Source of the DNA: Microcaldota archaeon
GTDB lineage: Archaea > Micrarchaeota > Micrarchaeia > Micrarchaeales > Micrarchaeaceae
DNA length: 9,564 nucleotides
Assembly (NCBI GenBank): GCA_027365815.1
Contig: DAHXLV010000029.1
Span: forward strand, 1-9,564
Direction: 5' to 3'
In this document: positions 1 through 5,400 of the stretch, in pieces
How positions within the stretch are numbered: position 1 is the stretch's first letter
Layout: each line of letters opens with the position of its first letter
Program-made: the position numbers and the translations under genes
Notes under the pieces: generated by a model
What the model was told of the DNA's origin: nothing
The model's input: the letters and a program-made list of their open reading frames with translations, nothing else
Database searches by the model: none

Positions 1-1
1 G

Positions 2-1102
2 AACCTCTCGGTCGGCGACACGCTAAGCGAGAACGTTATCGAGCCGTTCGAGCAGATAAAGCACTATTCGCAGCCGGTTGTCACAAAGGCGATAGAGGCG
101 AAGGACACCAGGGACACTACAAAGCTGATAGAGGCGCTGAGGATGCTCACAAAGGAGGACCCGACACTCAAGGCAGAGATAAACCAGGAAACAGGAGAGC
201 ATCTCATAAGCGGCATGGGCGAGCTACACCTCGAGACGGTGGAGACAAAGCTGAAGGACGAGTTCAAGGTTCCGATAACCACCAGCGAGCCGATCGTTGT
301 TTACCACGAGACCATAGAGAAGAAAGCTGGCCCTATAGAGGGTAAGTCGCCAAACAGGCACTCCAGGTTCTACGTTACTGTCGAACCGCTGCCTGAAGGG
401 GTCCAGAAGGCTATAGACGAGGGCACGATACGCGAAGGCAAGCCCAAGGGGCAGGTTGCCGTGGAGGCAATGGTGGCAGCAGGAATGGACAGGCAGACCG
501 CTAAGGAGGTCGAAGAGATATCCAACAAGTGCATGCTCGCTGACACCACAAAAGGGGTTCAGTACATGAACGAGGTGATGGAGTTGCTCATAGACGGCTT
601 CGACGATGCGGTCAAGGACGGCCCGCTAGCCAGGGAGAAGGTCTCAGGAGTACTTGTCAGCGTGGTTGATGCGACGATACACGAAGACCCTGTGCACAGG
701 GGCCCGGCGCAGATACTGCCAGCGATAAAGAGAGCAATATACGCAGGACTGCTGACGTCAGGCGTGGTGCTGGAGGAGCCAAAGCAGAACTTCACGATTA
801 ACATACCGATGGACTATATGTCGGATGTGATATCATTCCTGCAGAGCAGGAGGGGCCAGATAATAAACATAGAGCAGGAGAGCGGGCAGGTCTCCATCCT
901 GGCGAAGATGCCTGTCGCCGAGGTAATAAAAGGATTTTCAAACGACTTGAGGGGAATGACCCAAGGGAAGGCGATATGGTACCAGGAGTTCTCCGGCTAC
1001 GAGCGCATGCCTACGGAGCTGCAGAACAAGGTTGTGCGGGAGATAAGGAAAAGGAAGGGGCAACCAGAGGAGCCGCCCACTGCGCAGCAGTTCATGGACT
1101 AG
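2..1102 (+). CDS. fusA: Translation elongation factor 2 (aEF-2), C-terminal half, 5' end outside window
   Basis: GTP-dependent translocase that moves tRNAs and mRNA through the ribosome after peptide transfer. The reading frame is open from base 2, so the GTPase domain lies upstream; 366 residues are visible, about half of a typical archaeal EF-2. They cover part of domain II and domains III-V. Visible signatures are the EF-G/EF-2 domain III stretch with GEHLISGMGELHLE, followed by domain IV. The loop VHRGPAQ in domain IV contains the histidine (codon 695-697) that archaea and eukaryotes convert to diphthamide. This loop is intact, so a diphthamide pathway elsewhere in the genome is expected (family knowledge). 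The end is a normal TAG with no long tail. The next gene has its own TATA element, so EF-2 appears to end its transcription unit. Assignment is secure. Confidence 0.97.
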   Translation, partial: NLSVGDTLSENVIEPFEQIKHYSQPVVTKAIEAKDTRDTTKLIEALRMLTKEDPTLKAEINQETGEHLISGMGELHLETVETKLKDEFKVPITTSEPIVVYHETIEKKAGPIEGKSPNRHSRFYVTVEPLPEGVQKAIDEGTIREGKPKGQVAVEAMVAAGMDRQTAKEVEEISNKCMLADTTKGVQYMNEVMELLIDGFDDAVKDGPLAREKVSGVLVSVVDATIHEDPVHRGPAQILPAIKRAIYAGLLTSGVVLEEPKQNFTINIPMDYMSDVISFLQSRRGQIINIEQESGQVSILAKMPVAEVIKGFSNDLRGMTQGKAIWYQEFSGYERMPTELQNKVVREIRKRKGQPEEPPTAQQFMD

Positions 1103-1113
1103 CGACCGATAGC

Positions 1114-1120
1114 TATAAAT
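1114..1120 (+). promoter_or_regulatory. TATA element (box A) for the surface-protein gene
   Basis: TATAAAT sits about 35 bases upstream of the ATG at 1152. With the usual archaeal spacing of 25-27 bases from box A to the start site, transcription would begin near 1143. That gives a leader of roughly ten bases, including the GGGG at 1143-1146. Position and sequence only; no start-site data. Confidence 0.55.
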
Positions 1121-1151
1121 TCTTGAAAACGGAATAGCAACAGGGGATATA

Positions 1152-1907
1152 ATGGTAAAAACAGGGATAGCCATAGGGATAATTGTAATAGCGATAATAA
1201 TCATAGGAGCAGCATACTACGCAGTTACATACAAAGCGCCTCAAACAACGGTTTCGACAACAGTTGCCGCTGTCACCACCCCAGCTACAAACGTGAGCAC
1301 CGCGCCGTCCCTCAGCACATTCAGCAAAAGCACAGTTACAGTAACCCCGACAAAATCAAAATCAGTGTCCGTAACCGCACCTGACGGCGTTAACATAACC
1401 GCTTTTATACCGATAGGCACATACGCCCTGATAAACAACAAGACCATCGGCACATACAATTTCACATTGGCAACGTTCAACATCAACCACGGCAGCATAG
1501 GGAGCCCAAGCGGCTACCCCAACCAGACACCGGCGTACGGCTTCGCATTTGAGGTGAACGGCCAGATAACGGCTAACATAACGTTCGTGAACAGTACAAA
1601 ATCGCCGGTGCACCTTACGACAATGACGCACTATCCGACCACATGGACGAGCTGGGCATTCCTCGGCGGTACGTTCAACTCATCAACAGGCACGTATACC
1701 GGCGGAAGCTATGCGATACAGAACACATGGTCGTACAATGCCTCGTCAGGGGCGATGACGAACACGCAGTTCTACAAGCCGCTGATGTGGATATTCACCA
1801 TAGGGCCAGCGCCTGCTGCACCGTCCTCTACCACAGCTCCGGCCGCTTCAAACACGGTTAAATCAACCACGACCAGCGGTGGATATGGGGGTTACGGCTA
1901 CCCGTAA
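1152..1907 (+). CDS. N-terminally membrane-anchored, Thr/Ser-rich surface protein, hypothetical
   Basis: Not recognised as a named family. After Met-Val-Lys-Thr comes one strongly hydrophobic helix, about residues 5-26, rich in Ile and Gly, which should be an uncleaved signal anchor or signal peptide. Residues 30-75 are a Thr/Ser/Val linker of the kind found in glycosylated stalks. Residues 76-218 look like a beta-rich extracellular domain. There are nine N-X-S/T sequons (Asn 47, 81, 96, 103, 124, 142, 147, 176, 196) and no cysteine. A second Pro/Ala/Ser/Thr linker leads to a Gly-Tyr tail, GGYGGYGYP. The protein is therefore probably exported, held in the membrane by its N terminus and N-glycosylated (inference). 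It is transcribed alone, between EF-2 and the ribosomal operon. A pilin-like or S-layer-associated role is possible, but no class III signal-peptide motif is obvious. Confidence 0.85.
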   Translation: MVKTGIAIGIIVIAIIIIGAAYYAVTYKAPQTTVSTTVAAVTTPATNVSTAPSLSTFSKSTVTVTPTKSKSVSVTAPDGVNITAFIPIGTYALINNKTIGTYNFTLATFNINHGSIGSPSGYPNQTPAYGFAFEVNGQITANITFVNSTKSPVHLTTMTHYPTTWTSWAFLGGTFNSSTGTYTGGSYAIQNTWSYNASSGAMTNTQFYKPLMWIFTIGPAPAAPSSTTAPAASNTVKSTTTSGGYGGYGYP

Positions 1908-1910
1908 ACC
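1890..1910 (+). repeat. Inverted repeat across the stop codon of the surface-protein gene
   Basis: TTACGG (1892-1897) and CCGTAA (1902-1907) are perfect reverse complements around a 4-base loop. The right arm contains the TAA stop. GG at 1890-1891 can pair with CC at 1909-1910 if A1908 is bulged out, giving eight pairs. No T-tract follows, so it is not a classical intrinsic terminator. Confidence 0.5.
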
Positions 1911-1936
1911 TGCAGAAAATGCGGCATCACAAAAGG

Positions 1937-1944
1937 TTTAAATA
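1937..1944 (+). promoter_or_regulatory. TATA element (box A) for the ribosomal operon
   Basis: TTTAAATA matches the archaeal box A consensus and is preceded by a purine-rich AAAAGG that could serve as a BRE. A start site near 1967 is expected, leaving a leader of about 60 bases before the preferred L7Ae start at 2029. That is long for this window. The leader contains several short inverted repeats, described in the findings. Confidence 0.6.
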
Positions 1945-2019
1945 GCTTCCAAGCCAATATCAGTATACAGTCTGTTCTTCTTGTATTGGAAAGCATAATA
2001 CTGAATGACGGAAACCGAC

Positions 2020-2023
2020 GGTG
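2020..2023 (+). promoter_or_regulatory. Shine-Dalgarno GGTG that decides the L7Ae start
   Basis: GGTG lies five bases before the ATG at 2029 and can pair with the conserved CACC in the 3' tail of archaeal 16S rRNA. The in-frame ATG at 2005 has no comparable element. The same GGTG-N5-ATG layout precedes the small basic ORF at 7527. Confidence 0.6.
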
Positions 2024-2028
2024 TTAAT

Positions 2029-2541
2029 ATGGCAAAATCTTATGTCAAATTCGAGGTATCGAACGAGGTAGTGGCAAAGACGTATGAGGCATTGCAGCTG
2101 GCCAAGCAGTCAGGGTCGATAAAAAAAGGCGCCAATGAGGTGACCAAGAGCGTCGAGAGGGGACTCGCGACCTTCGTGGTTGTGGCCACAGATGTCGAAC
2201 CAGAAGAAGTAGTCATGCACATACCAATGCTGTGCGATCAGAAGAAGATATCATACACTTTCGTGCCAAGCAAACAGGAGCTGGGCAAGTCGATAGGGCT
2301 TATAGTTCCATGCGCCGCGATAGCGGTTGAAAACCAGGGAACCGCAAACGCCGCGATAAAGGACATCACAGGAAGGATAACAGGAAGCGCAAGGCCTTCA
2401 GCCGCGCCTAAGGCGGCGGCAGCCGAGCAGCAGCCGAAGACAGAGAAGAAGCAGGCAAAGCCAAAGCCGCAGAAGAAGGAGGGCGAGCAGCAGCCTCATG
2501 CCCAGGAAGCGCCTAAGGCGGACGAGAAAGCAGCAGAATGA
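2029..2541 (+). CDS. rpl7ae: Ribosomal protein L7Ae with a charged C-terminal tail
   Basis: Kink-turn RNA-binding protein. In archaea it is part of the 50S subunit and also a core protein of box C/D and H/ACA RNPs and of RNase P (family knowledge). The core, residues 1-118, starts MAKSYVKFEV as in other archaeal homologues. It contains the RNA-binding signature KKGANEVTKSVERG (about residues 32-45) and the late VPSKQELG stretch. The start at 2029 is chosen over the in-frame ATG at 2005 because it matches the usual N terminus and has a good ribosome-binding site; the longer form would add eight residues. Residues 119-170 are an Ala/Lys/Glu/Pro/Gln-rich, low-complexity tail that standard archaeal L7Ae proteins of about 120-130 residues lack. 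First gene of an operon with S28e and L24e, an order common in archaea. Confidence 0.95.
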   Translation: MAKSYVKFEVSNEVVAKTYEALQLAKQSGSIKKGANEVTKSVERGLATFVVVATDVEPEEVVMHIPMLCDQKKISYTFVPSKQELGKSIGLIVPCAAIAVENQGTANAAIKDITGRITGSARPSAAPKAAAAEQQPKTEKKQAKPKPQKKEGEQQPHAQEAPKADEKAAE

Positions 2542-2545
2542 TTGA

Positions 2546-2782
2546 ATGGCGGAAGAACAGGCGCAAAGGCAACTGTCTGGCTATCTGGCCGAGATAGTGG
2601 AGATAAACATGAAGCTTAAGACAGGAATCTACGGCGAGATATATTCTGTGAGCTGCAGGATACTCGAGGGAAAAGACAAAGGCAGGATAATAAGGAGGAA
2701 TATGCTCGGCCCGGCGAAGGTCGGCGACGTAATAAGGCTCCCCGATACGAGCAGGGAAGCGAAGGAGATAAGGGTAAAATAA
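2546..2782 (+). CDS. rps28e: 30S ribosomal protein S28e
   Basis: Small-subunit ribosomal protein of OB-like fold, bound near the decoding-site side of the 30S head and platform (family knowledge). The 78 residues contain the characteristic stretch RILEGKDKGRIIRRNMLGP, then VGDVIRL and an end close to the family's typical REAREIKRR. The protein is some eight residues longer than usual at the N terminus (MAEEQAQRQL), a small extension of no clear meaning. The ATG lies four bases after the L7Ae stop, with no strong ribosome-binding site of its own, so translational coupling to L7Ae is likely. Assignment is secure. Confidence 0.95.
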   Translation: MAEEQAQRQLSGYLAEIVEINMKLKTGIYGEIYSVSCRILEGKDKGRIIRRNMLGPAKVGDVIRLPDTSREAKEIRVK

Positions 2783-2791
2783 GGCGAGTTG

Positions 2792-2980
2792 ATGAAGTGC
2801 TCATACTGCTCCGCTGAAGTGCCAAAGGGAGGCGGCATAATGTACGTGTACAAGATCGGCAATGTCAGCTATTACTGCTCAAGCAAATGCTACAAGAACG
2901 ACGTGGTGCTAAACAGGAAGATATCGAGCAAGAATGTAGCTTCGGGAATGAAGGCCAAGAAGCAGGCTGCCGGTAAATGA
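2792..2980 (+). CDS. rpl24e: 50S ribosomal protein L24e (zinc-ribbon)
   Basis: Small zinc-binding protein of the large subunit, located at the subunit interface side of the 50S (family knowledge). The 62 residues begin MKCSYCSAEVPKGGG. The four zinc ligands are visible as C3-x2-C6 and C29-x3-C33, with the usual YVYKIGNVSYYCSSKC core between. The end is a Lys-rich tail. I prefer the ATG at 2792 over the TTG directly before it at 2789, because the family starts one or two residues before the first Cys pair. It is the third operon gene, nine bases after the S28e stop. The following gene is convergent, so the operon ends here; ndk and infB, which often follow in other archaea, are absent. Confidence 0.95.
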   Translation: MKCSYCSAEVPKGGGIMYVYKIGNVSYYCSSKCYKNDVVLNRKISSKNVASGMKAKKQAAGK

Positions 2981-3002
2981 ACGCTACCGGTCAACTCTTT
3001 TT
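2970..3002 (+). terminator. Probable terminator of the ribosomal operon
   Basis: CCGGTA (2970-2975) and TACCGG (2985-2990) are perfect 6-bp arms around a 9-base loop that holds the TGA stop of L24e. TCTTTTTC, with a run of five T, follows at 2996-3003. T-rich tracts are the known archaeal termination signal; the role of the hairpin is inference. The T-tract lies inside the 3' end of the convergent regulator gene, so the transcripts overlap. Confidence 0.55.
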
Positions 3003-4028
3003 CTGCCCCCTCCATCCAAGGTAAACGTAATTCTTACTCACCTCAAGGCTCCTGTACGGTAGCAGCCCCTTTATCACCGAGGAAATCCTCGCATATGAGA
3101 CCTCTATATTATCCTTCTTGAATATGCCCTTCTGGAATGTCGGCACGCCTTCCTCAGCTTCTGATTTTCCATCATAGACAGACATCACGAACGAGCGGAA
3201 GCTACCGCTTATCGGGGCTATTATCTGCCATTTGTTTAGCAACGGCAGCCTGCCTTCATCCATGTCAAGGTATTTTTTCCGTATATTGGCGAACCGCTCC
3301 TCGAAATCCTTGCTGAACCTGTAGTTTATGAATTCAACCATCTGGTATTCATAAGGCGGCGACTGAACGGTGGCTGTGAATCTCTTTATTATACCGCTCT
3401 TTTTCAGGTTCATCAGCCTGTACCGCACCGTACCTATCGCGGCTCCGGTCTCCCTGGCAAGCTCGCTTATCGAGGTCCGCGAGTTCCTGTTGAGCAAAGA
3501 CAGCATCCTCCTGTCCAAAGCATCAAGCCCAGCGGATTCGCGTATCTCAGAAACAAAAGAATCCCCGAGCGGCCAAAACCCCCAATGGGTTATTACAAAT
3601 TCGGAAGGTTTGATCCGCGGCCTGTATTCCGCCAGCTGGGAGGCGACGTACGTTTCCCATACTATATAGCTTTCCGGGTCGCCTGCCCTCGCGTAGATGA
3701 GCAGGTCGTAGTCACCATCCAGCGCATACACCGCCTGCGCATTCGCGTCGTTCCAGAAGAATTTCTTGAGTGATTCTTCAGATGGTTTGTCGGCAAACTT
3801 TATCGCAACAAGATGCCTTTCCGAGCCGCCAAGTCTTGTTTCGTCTATTTCGAGCGTATAGATGAGCCCAAGCTTTCTTTCGAGCTCTGCAAGGTTCTTA
3901 GTCGCAGCCGCCCTAGAGCAATTGGCAGCCTTCGCCAGCTTCGTGATGGACGCCCTCGAATCCGAGCAAAGAGTGCGCAATATGACCTTTTCGGTGTTGC
4001 TGTATAACTCCATAAACCTAGTTCTCAT
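2991..4028 (-). CDS. Lrp/AsnC-like transcription regulator with two HTH modules
   Basis: Probable DNA-binding regulator of 345 residues, about twice the usual 150-160 of an Lrp/AsnC protein. Residues 11-60 form a winged-HTH-like module (SRASITKLAKAANCSRAAATKNL). Residues 71-135 resemble the RAM ligand-binding domain, with the typical LDGDYDLLIYARAGD stretch. A second HTH follows at about 168-220 (LDRRMLSLLNRNSRTSISELARETG, then TVRYRLMNLKKSGIIKRF). The last 120 residues are less clear and may be a worn second RAM domain. This reads as a head-to-tail duplication. The start at 4028 lies about 20 bases from a TATA-like element and could be nearly leaderless. An in-frame ATG at 4013, giving MELYSN, is the alternative. 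The gene is divergent from the EamA-type transporter and shares a 99-base intergenic region with it, so it probably controls that gene and itself (inference). Confidence 0.85.
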   Translation of the reverse strand: MRTRFMELYSNTEKVILRTLCSDSRASITKLAKAANCSRAAATKNLAELERKLGLIYTLEIDETRLGGSERHLVAIKFADKPSEESLKKFFWNDANAQAVYALDGDYDLLIYARAGDPESYIVWETYVASQLAEYRPRIKPSEFVITHWGFWPLGDSFVSEIRESAGLDALDRRMLSLLNRNSRTSISELARETGAAIGTVRYRLMNLKKSGIIKRFTATVQSPPYEYQMVEFINYRFSKDFEERFANIRKKYLDMDEGRLPLLNKWQIIAPISGSFRSFVMSVYDGKSEAEEGVPTFQKGIFKKDNIEVSYARISSVIKGLLPYRSLEVSKNYVYLGWRGQKKS

Positions 4029-4044
4029 ACCAATTATTAATACC

Positions 4045-4054
4045 TATATTTTAT
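4045..4054 (-). promoter_or_regulatory. TATA-like element for the Lrp-like regulator
   Basis: On the minus strand ATAAAATATA runs from 4054 to 4045. Its centre is about 22 bases before the ATG at 4028, so transcripts would start at or just inside the proposed start codon. This fits a leaderless mRNA from 4028 or a short leader to the ATG at 4013. Confidence 0.45.
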
Positions 4055-4090
4055 CAAAAAACTGCAAACAAATTTTAACATTTCACATTA

Positions 4091-4098
4091 TTTAAAAA
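4091..4098 (+). promoter_or_regulatory. TATA-like element for the EamA-type transporter
   Basis: TTTAAAAA is the best box A candidate before the ATG at 4128. The expected start site near 4120 falls within the inverted repeat at 4112-4127. A protein bound there would cover the transcription start. AAGGAG at 4107-4112 is too far from the ATG to be a good ribosome-binding site and probably lies upstream of the transcript. Confidence 0.5.
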
Positions 4099-4111
4099 CT
4101 CCCAAGAAGGA

Positions 4112-4127
4112 GCAATACTGGTATTGC
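4112..4127. promoter_or_regulatory. Perfect 16-bp inverted repeat, candidate operator
   Basis: GCAATAC-TG-GTATTGC has 7-bp perfect arms and a 2-base spacer, and it ends on the base before the transporter ATG. The predicted transcription start lies inside it. Related half-sites occur on the minus strand in the same intergenic region: GGTATT at 4044-4039 and GGTATG at 4031-4026, close to the regulator's start. The arrangement fits an operator for the adjacent Lrp-like protein. Binding is inference. Confidence 0.5.
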
Positions 4128-5384
4128 ATGAAGCTTTCACAAAAAGGCATAGCGGCATTGATATTCTCCCTGCTGGAGCTGTCGTTCGTGCCAGTATTGT
4201 TGGACATAGGCGGCACAGACCTGGGCACTCTGCAGCTCCTATTCTACGTTTTCCTAATAGGCACTGCGGTTTCGCTGCCTATCGCGCTGCTATACGATAG
4301 GAAGGGTCTCACCGCCCTGATAAAATCAAGGAACAGCCTCATAATAATAGCGGTCGCAGGCCTGTTCAACAACGCGATATCCCAGCTTATGCTTACTGTC
4401 GGAACTATAGGTACAAACCCGAGCATTGGCGCCATCGTGTTCAGGAGCTGGGTCCTAATGGCTGCCGTATCGATACCTTTCGTTATGAAGATAAAGGTGT
4501 CAAAATACCAGCTCGCCGCAATCATAGTGGGTTTCGTTGGGATGTACCTGGCCCTTTCAGGCGGCGCTTTCCGGCTGATAAGCGCACAGCAGCTTCCGTT
4601 CATGGGGTTGCTCCTTGGCAGCGCCGCCGCGGTTACTGTGGCGATGATGATCATGAGGACGCACAACGCCAGCACCACCGCCTCCATAGTGGTATTCAAC
4701 GCATTTTCCACGCTGTTCATAGCAGCAATCGCAGTCGTGTTCCACGTGAGCCTAGCTGTGCCTATAACGCTGCAGACAGTAAGCATCTTCCTGTTCCTCG
4801 GCGTGGCAGCATATAGCCTTGGATCTATTTTCTACTACCACGCTTACAGGACATTGAACCCTGTTTTCGTAAGCAATGCGATACTGGCGGTTCCGTTTAT
4901 TACAATATTCCTCTCATGGGCCCTCATAGGCACCACGATCAAGGCGTACTATCTGTACTCTACCGCCATAATACTGGTAGCAATGCTTGCGCAGCAGAGG
5001 CTGTCAATCCACGCCACAGAAAGGGTGACAAAGAAAAAAGGGCCGGGGCGCCTGCAGATGTTCGACGTTACAAGCGCCTTCATAGAAAACAAGGCGATTG
5101 CAGAGCACATACGCGCTAACGGCAGGGCACTGGCTGTGAAATTAGGCCCCGGCAGCTTCAAGCTCAACGATCACAAGCACACGCTCGGGAAGTACGGCGG
5201 CATATTCTTCACCAGCGATGAGATCCACGAGAAGATAAAGGCGGAGGAGGTCGAGTTCATAAACGAGATAATGGGGCTCCAGAGCGGCGAGACCGTATTG
5301 GTGGGGATTGGCAACCCAGACCAGGTAGAGCATGCACTGTACGAGGTGGCAGGGCCAACACAAGCCCCAGGGCATTTGGAATAG
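4128..5384 (+). CDS. EamA/DMT-superfamily transporter with soluble C-terminal domain
   Basis: Membrane permease of 418 residues. Residues 5-290 hold about ten hydrophobic segments (roughly 7-27, 35-56, 70-90, 99-119, 127-147, 156-175, 185-207, 217-238, 247-266, 272-289). They fall into two five-helix halves, as in drug/metabolite transporters of the EamA type. The substrate cannot be read from sequence; relatives export amino acids, sugars or other metabolites. A basic linker (TKKKGPGR, about 302-309) leads to a soluble region of about 110 residues. It contains AVKLGPGSFKLNDHKH and TVLVGIGNPDQVEHALYEVAG and looks like an alpha/beta domain that I do not recognise. EamA proteins normally stop after the tenth helix at about 280-310 residues. 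The ATG is flanked by a palindrome, and the gene is divergent from an Lrp-like regulator, a pairing known for amino-acid exporters. Family call good, substrate unknown. Confidence 0.85.
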   Translation: MKLSQKGIAALIFSLLELSFVPVLLDIGGTDLGTLQLLFYVFLIGTAVSLPIALLYDRKGLTALIKSRNSLIIIAVAGLFNNAISQLMLTVGTIGTNPSIGAIVFRSWVLMAAVSIPFVMKIKVSKYQLAAIIVGFVGMYLALSGGAFRLISAQQLPFMGLLLGSAAAVTVAMMIMRTHNASTTASIVVFNAFSTLFIAAIAVVFHVSLAVPITLQTVSIFLFLGVAAYSLGSIFYYHAYRTLNPVFVSNAILAVPFITIFLSWALIGTTIKAYYLYSTAIILVAMLAQQRLSIHATERVTKKKGPGRLQMFDVTSAFIENKAIAEHIRANGRALAVKLGPGSFKLNDHKHTLGKYGGIFFTSDEIHEKIKAEEVEFINEIMGLQSGETVLVGIGNPDQVEHALYEVAGPTQAPGHLE

Positions 5385-5400
5385 CCGCGCTATTCCTTTT
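5378..5400. terminator. Inverted repeat spanning both stop codons of convergent genes
   Basis: GGAATAG (5378-5384) and CTATTCC (5390-5396) are perfect 7-bp arms around CCGCG. Each arm ends one gene: the TAG of the transporter is in the left arm, and the TAG of ftsZ, read on the minus strand, is in the right arm. Both proteins end in Glu from the same GAA-TAG sequence. Four T follow on the plus strand at 5397-5400; no T run follows on the minus side. It may act as a bidirectional 3'-end structure (inference). Confidence 0.5.

Noticed and set aside
2009..2021. A small CGG-AAA-CCG hairpin with flanking GA before the L7Ae start, resembling a kink-turn that L7Ae could bind to control itself.
   Set aside because: The pattern does not give the tandem G-A/A-G pairs with a 3-base bulge and flanking stem that a kink-turn needs; only one GA step is placed correctly.
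4244..4786. 180-residue minus-strand frame within the transporter gene.
   Set aside because: The plus-strand frame gives ten regular membrane helices; the minus-strand frame has no recognisable domain or promoter.
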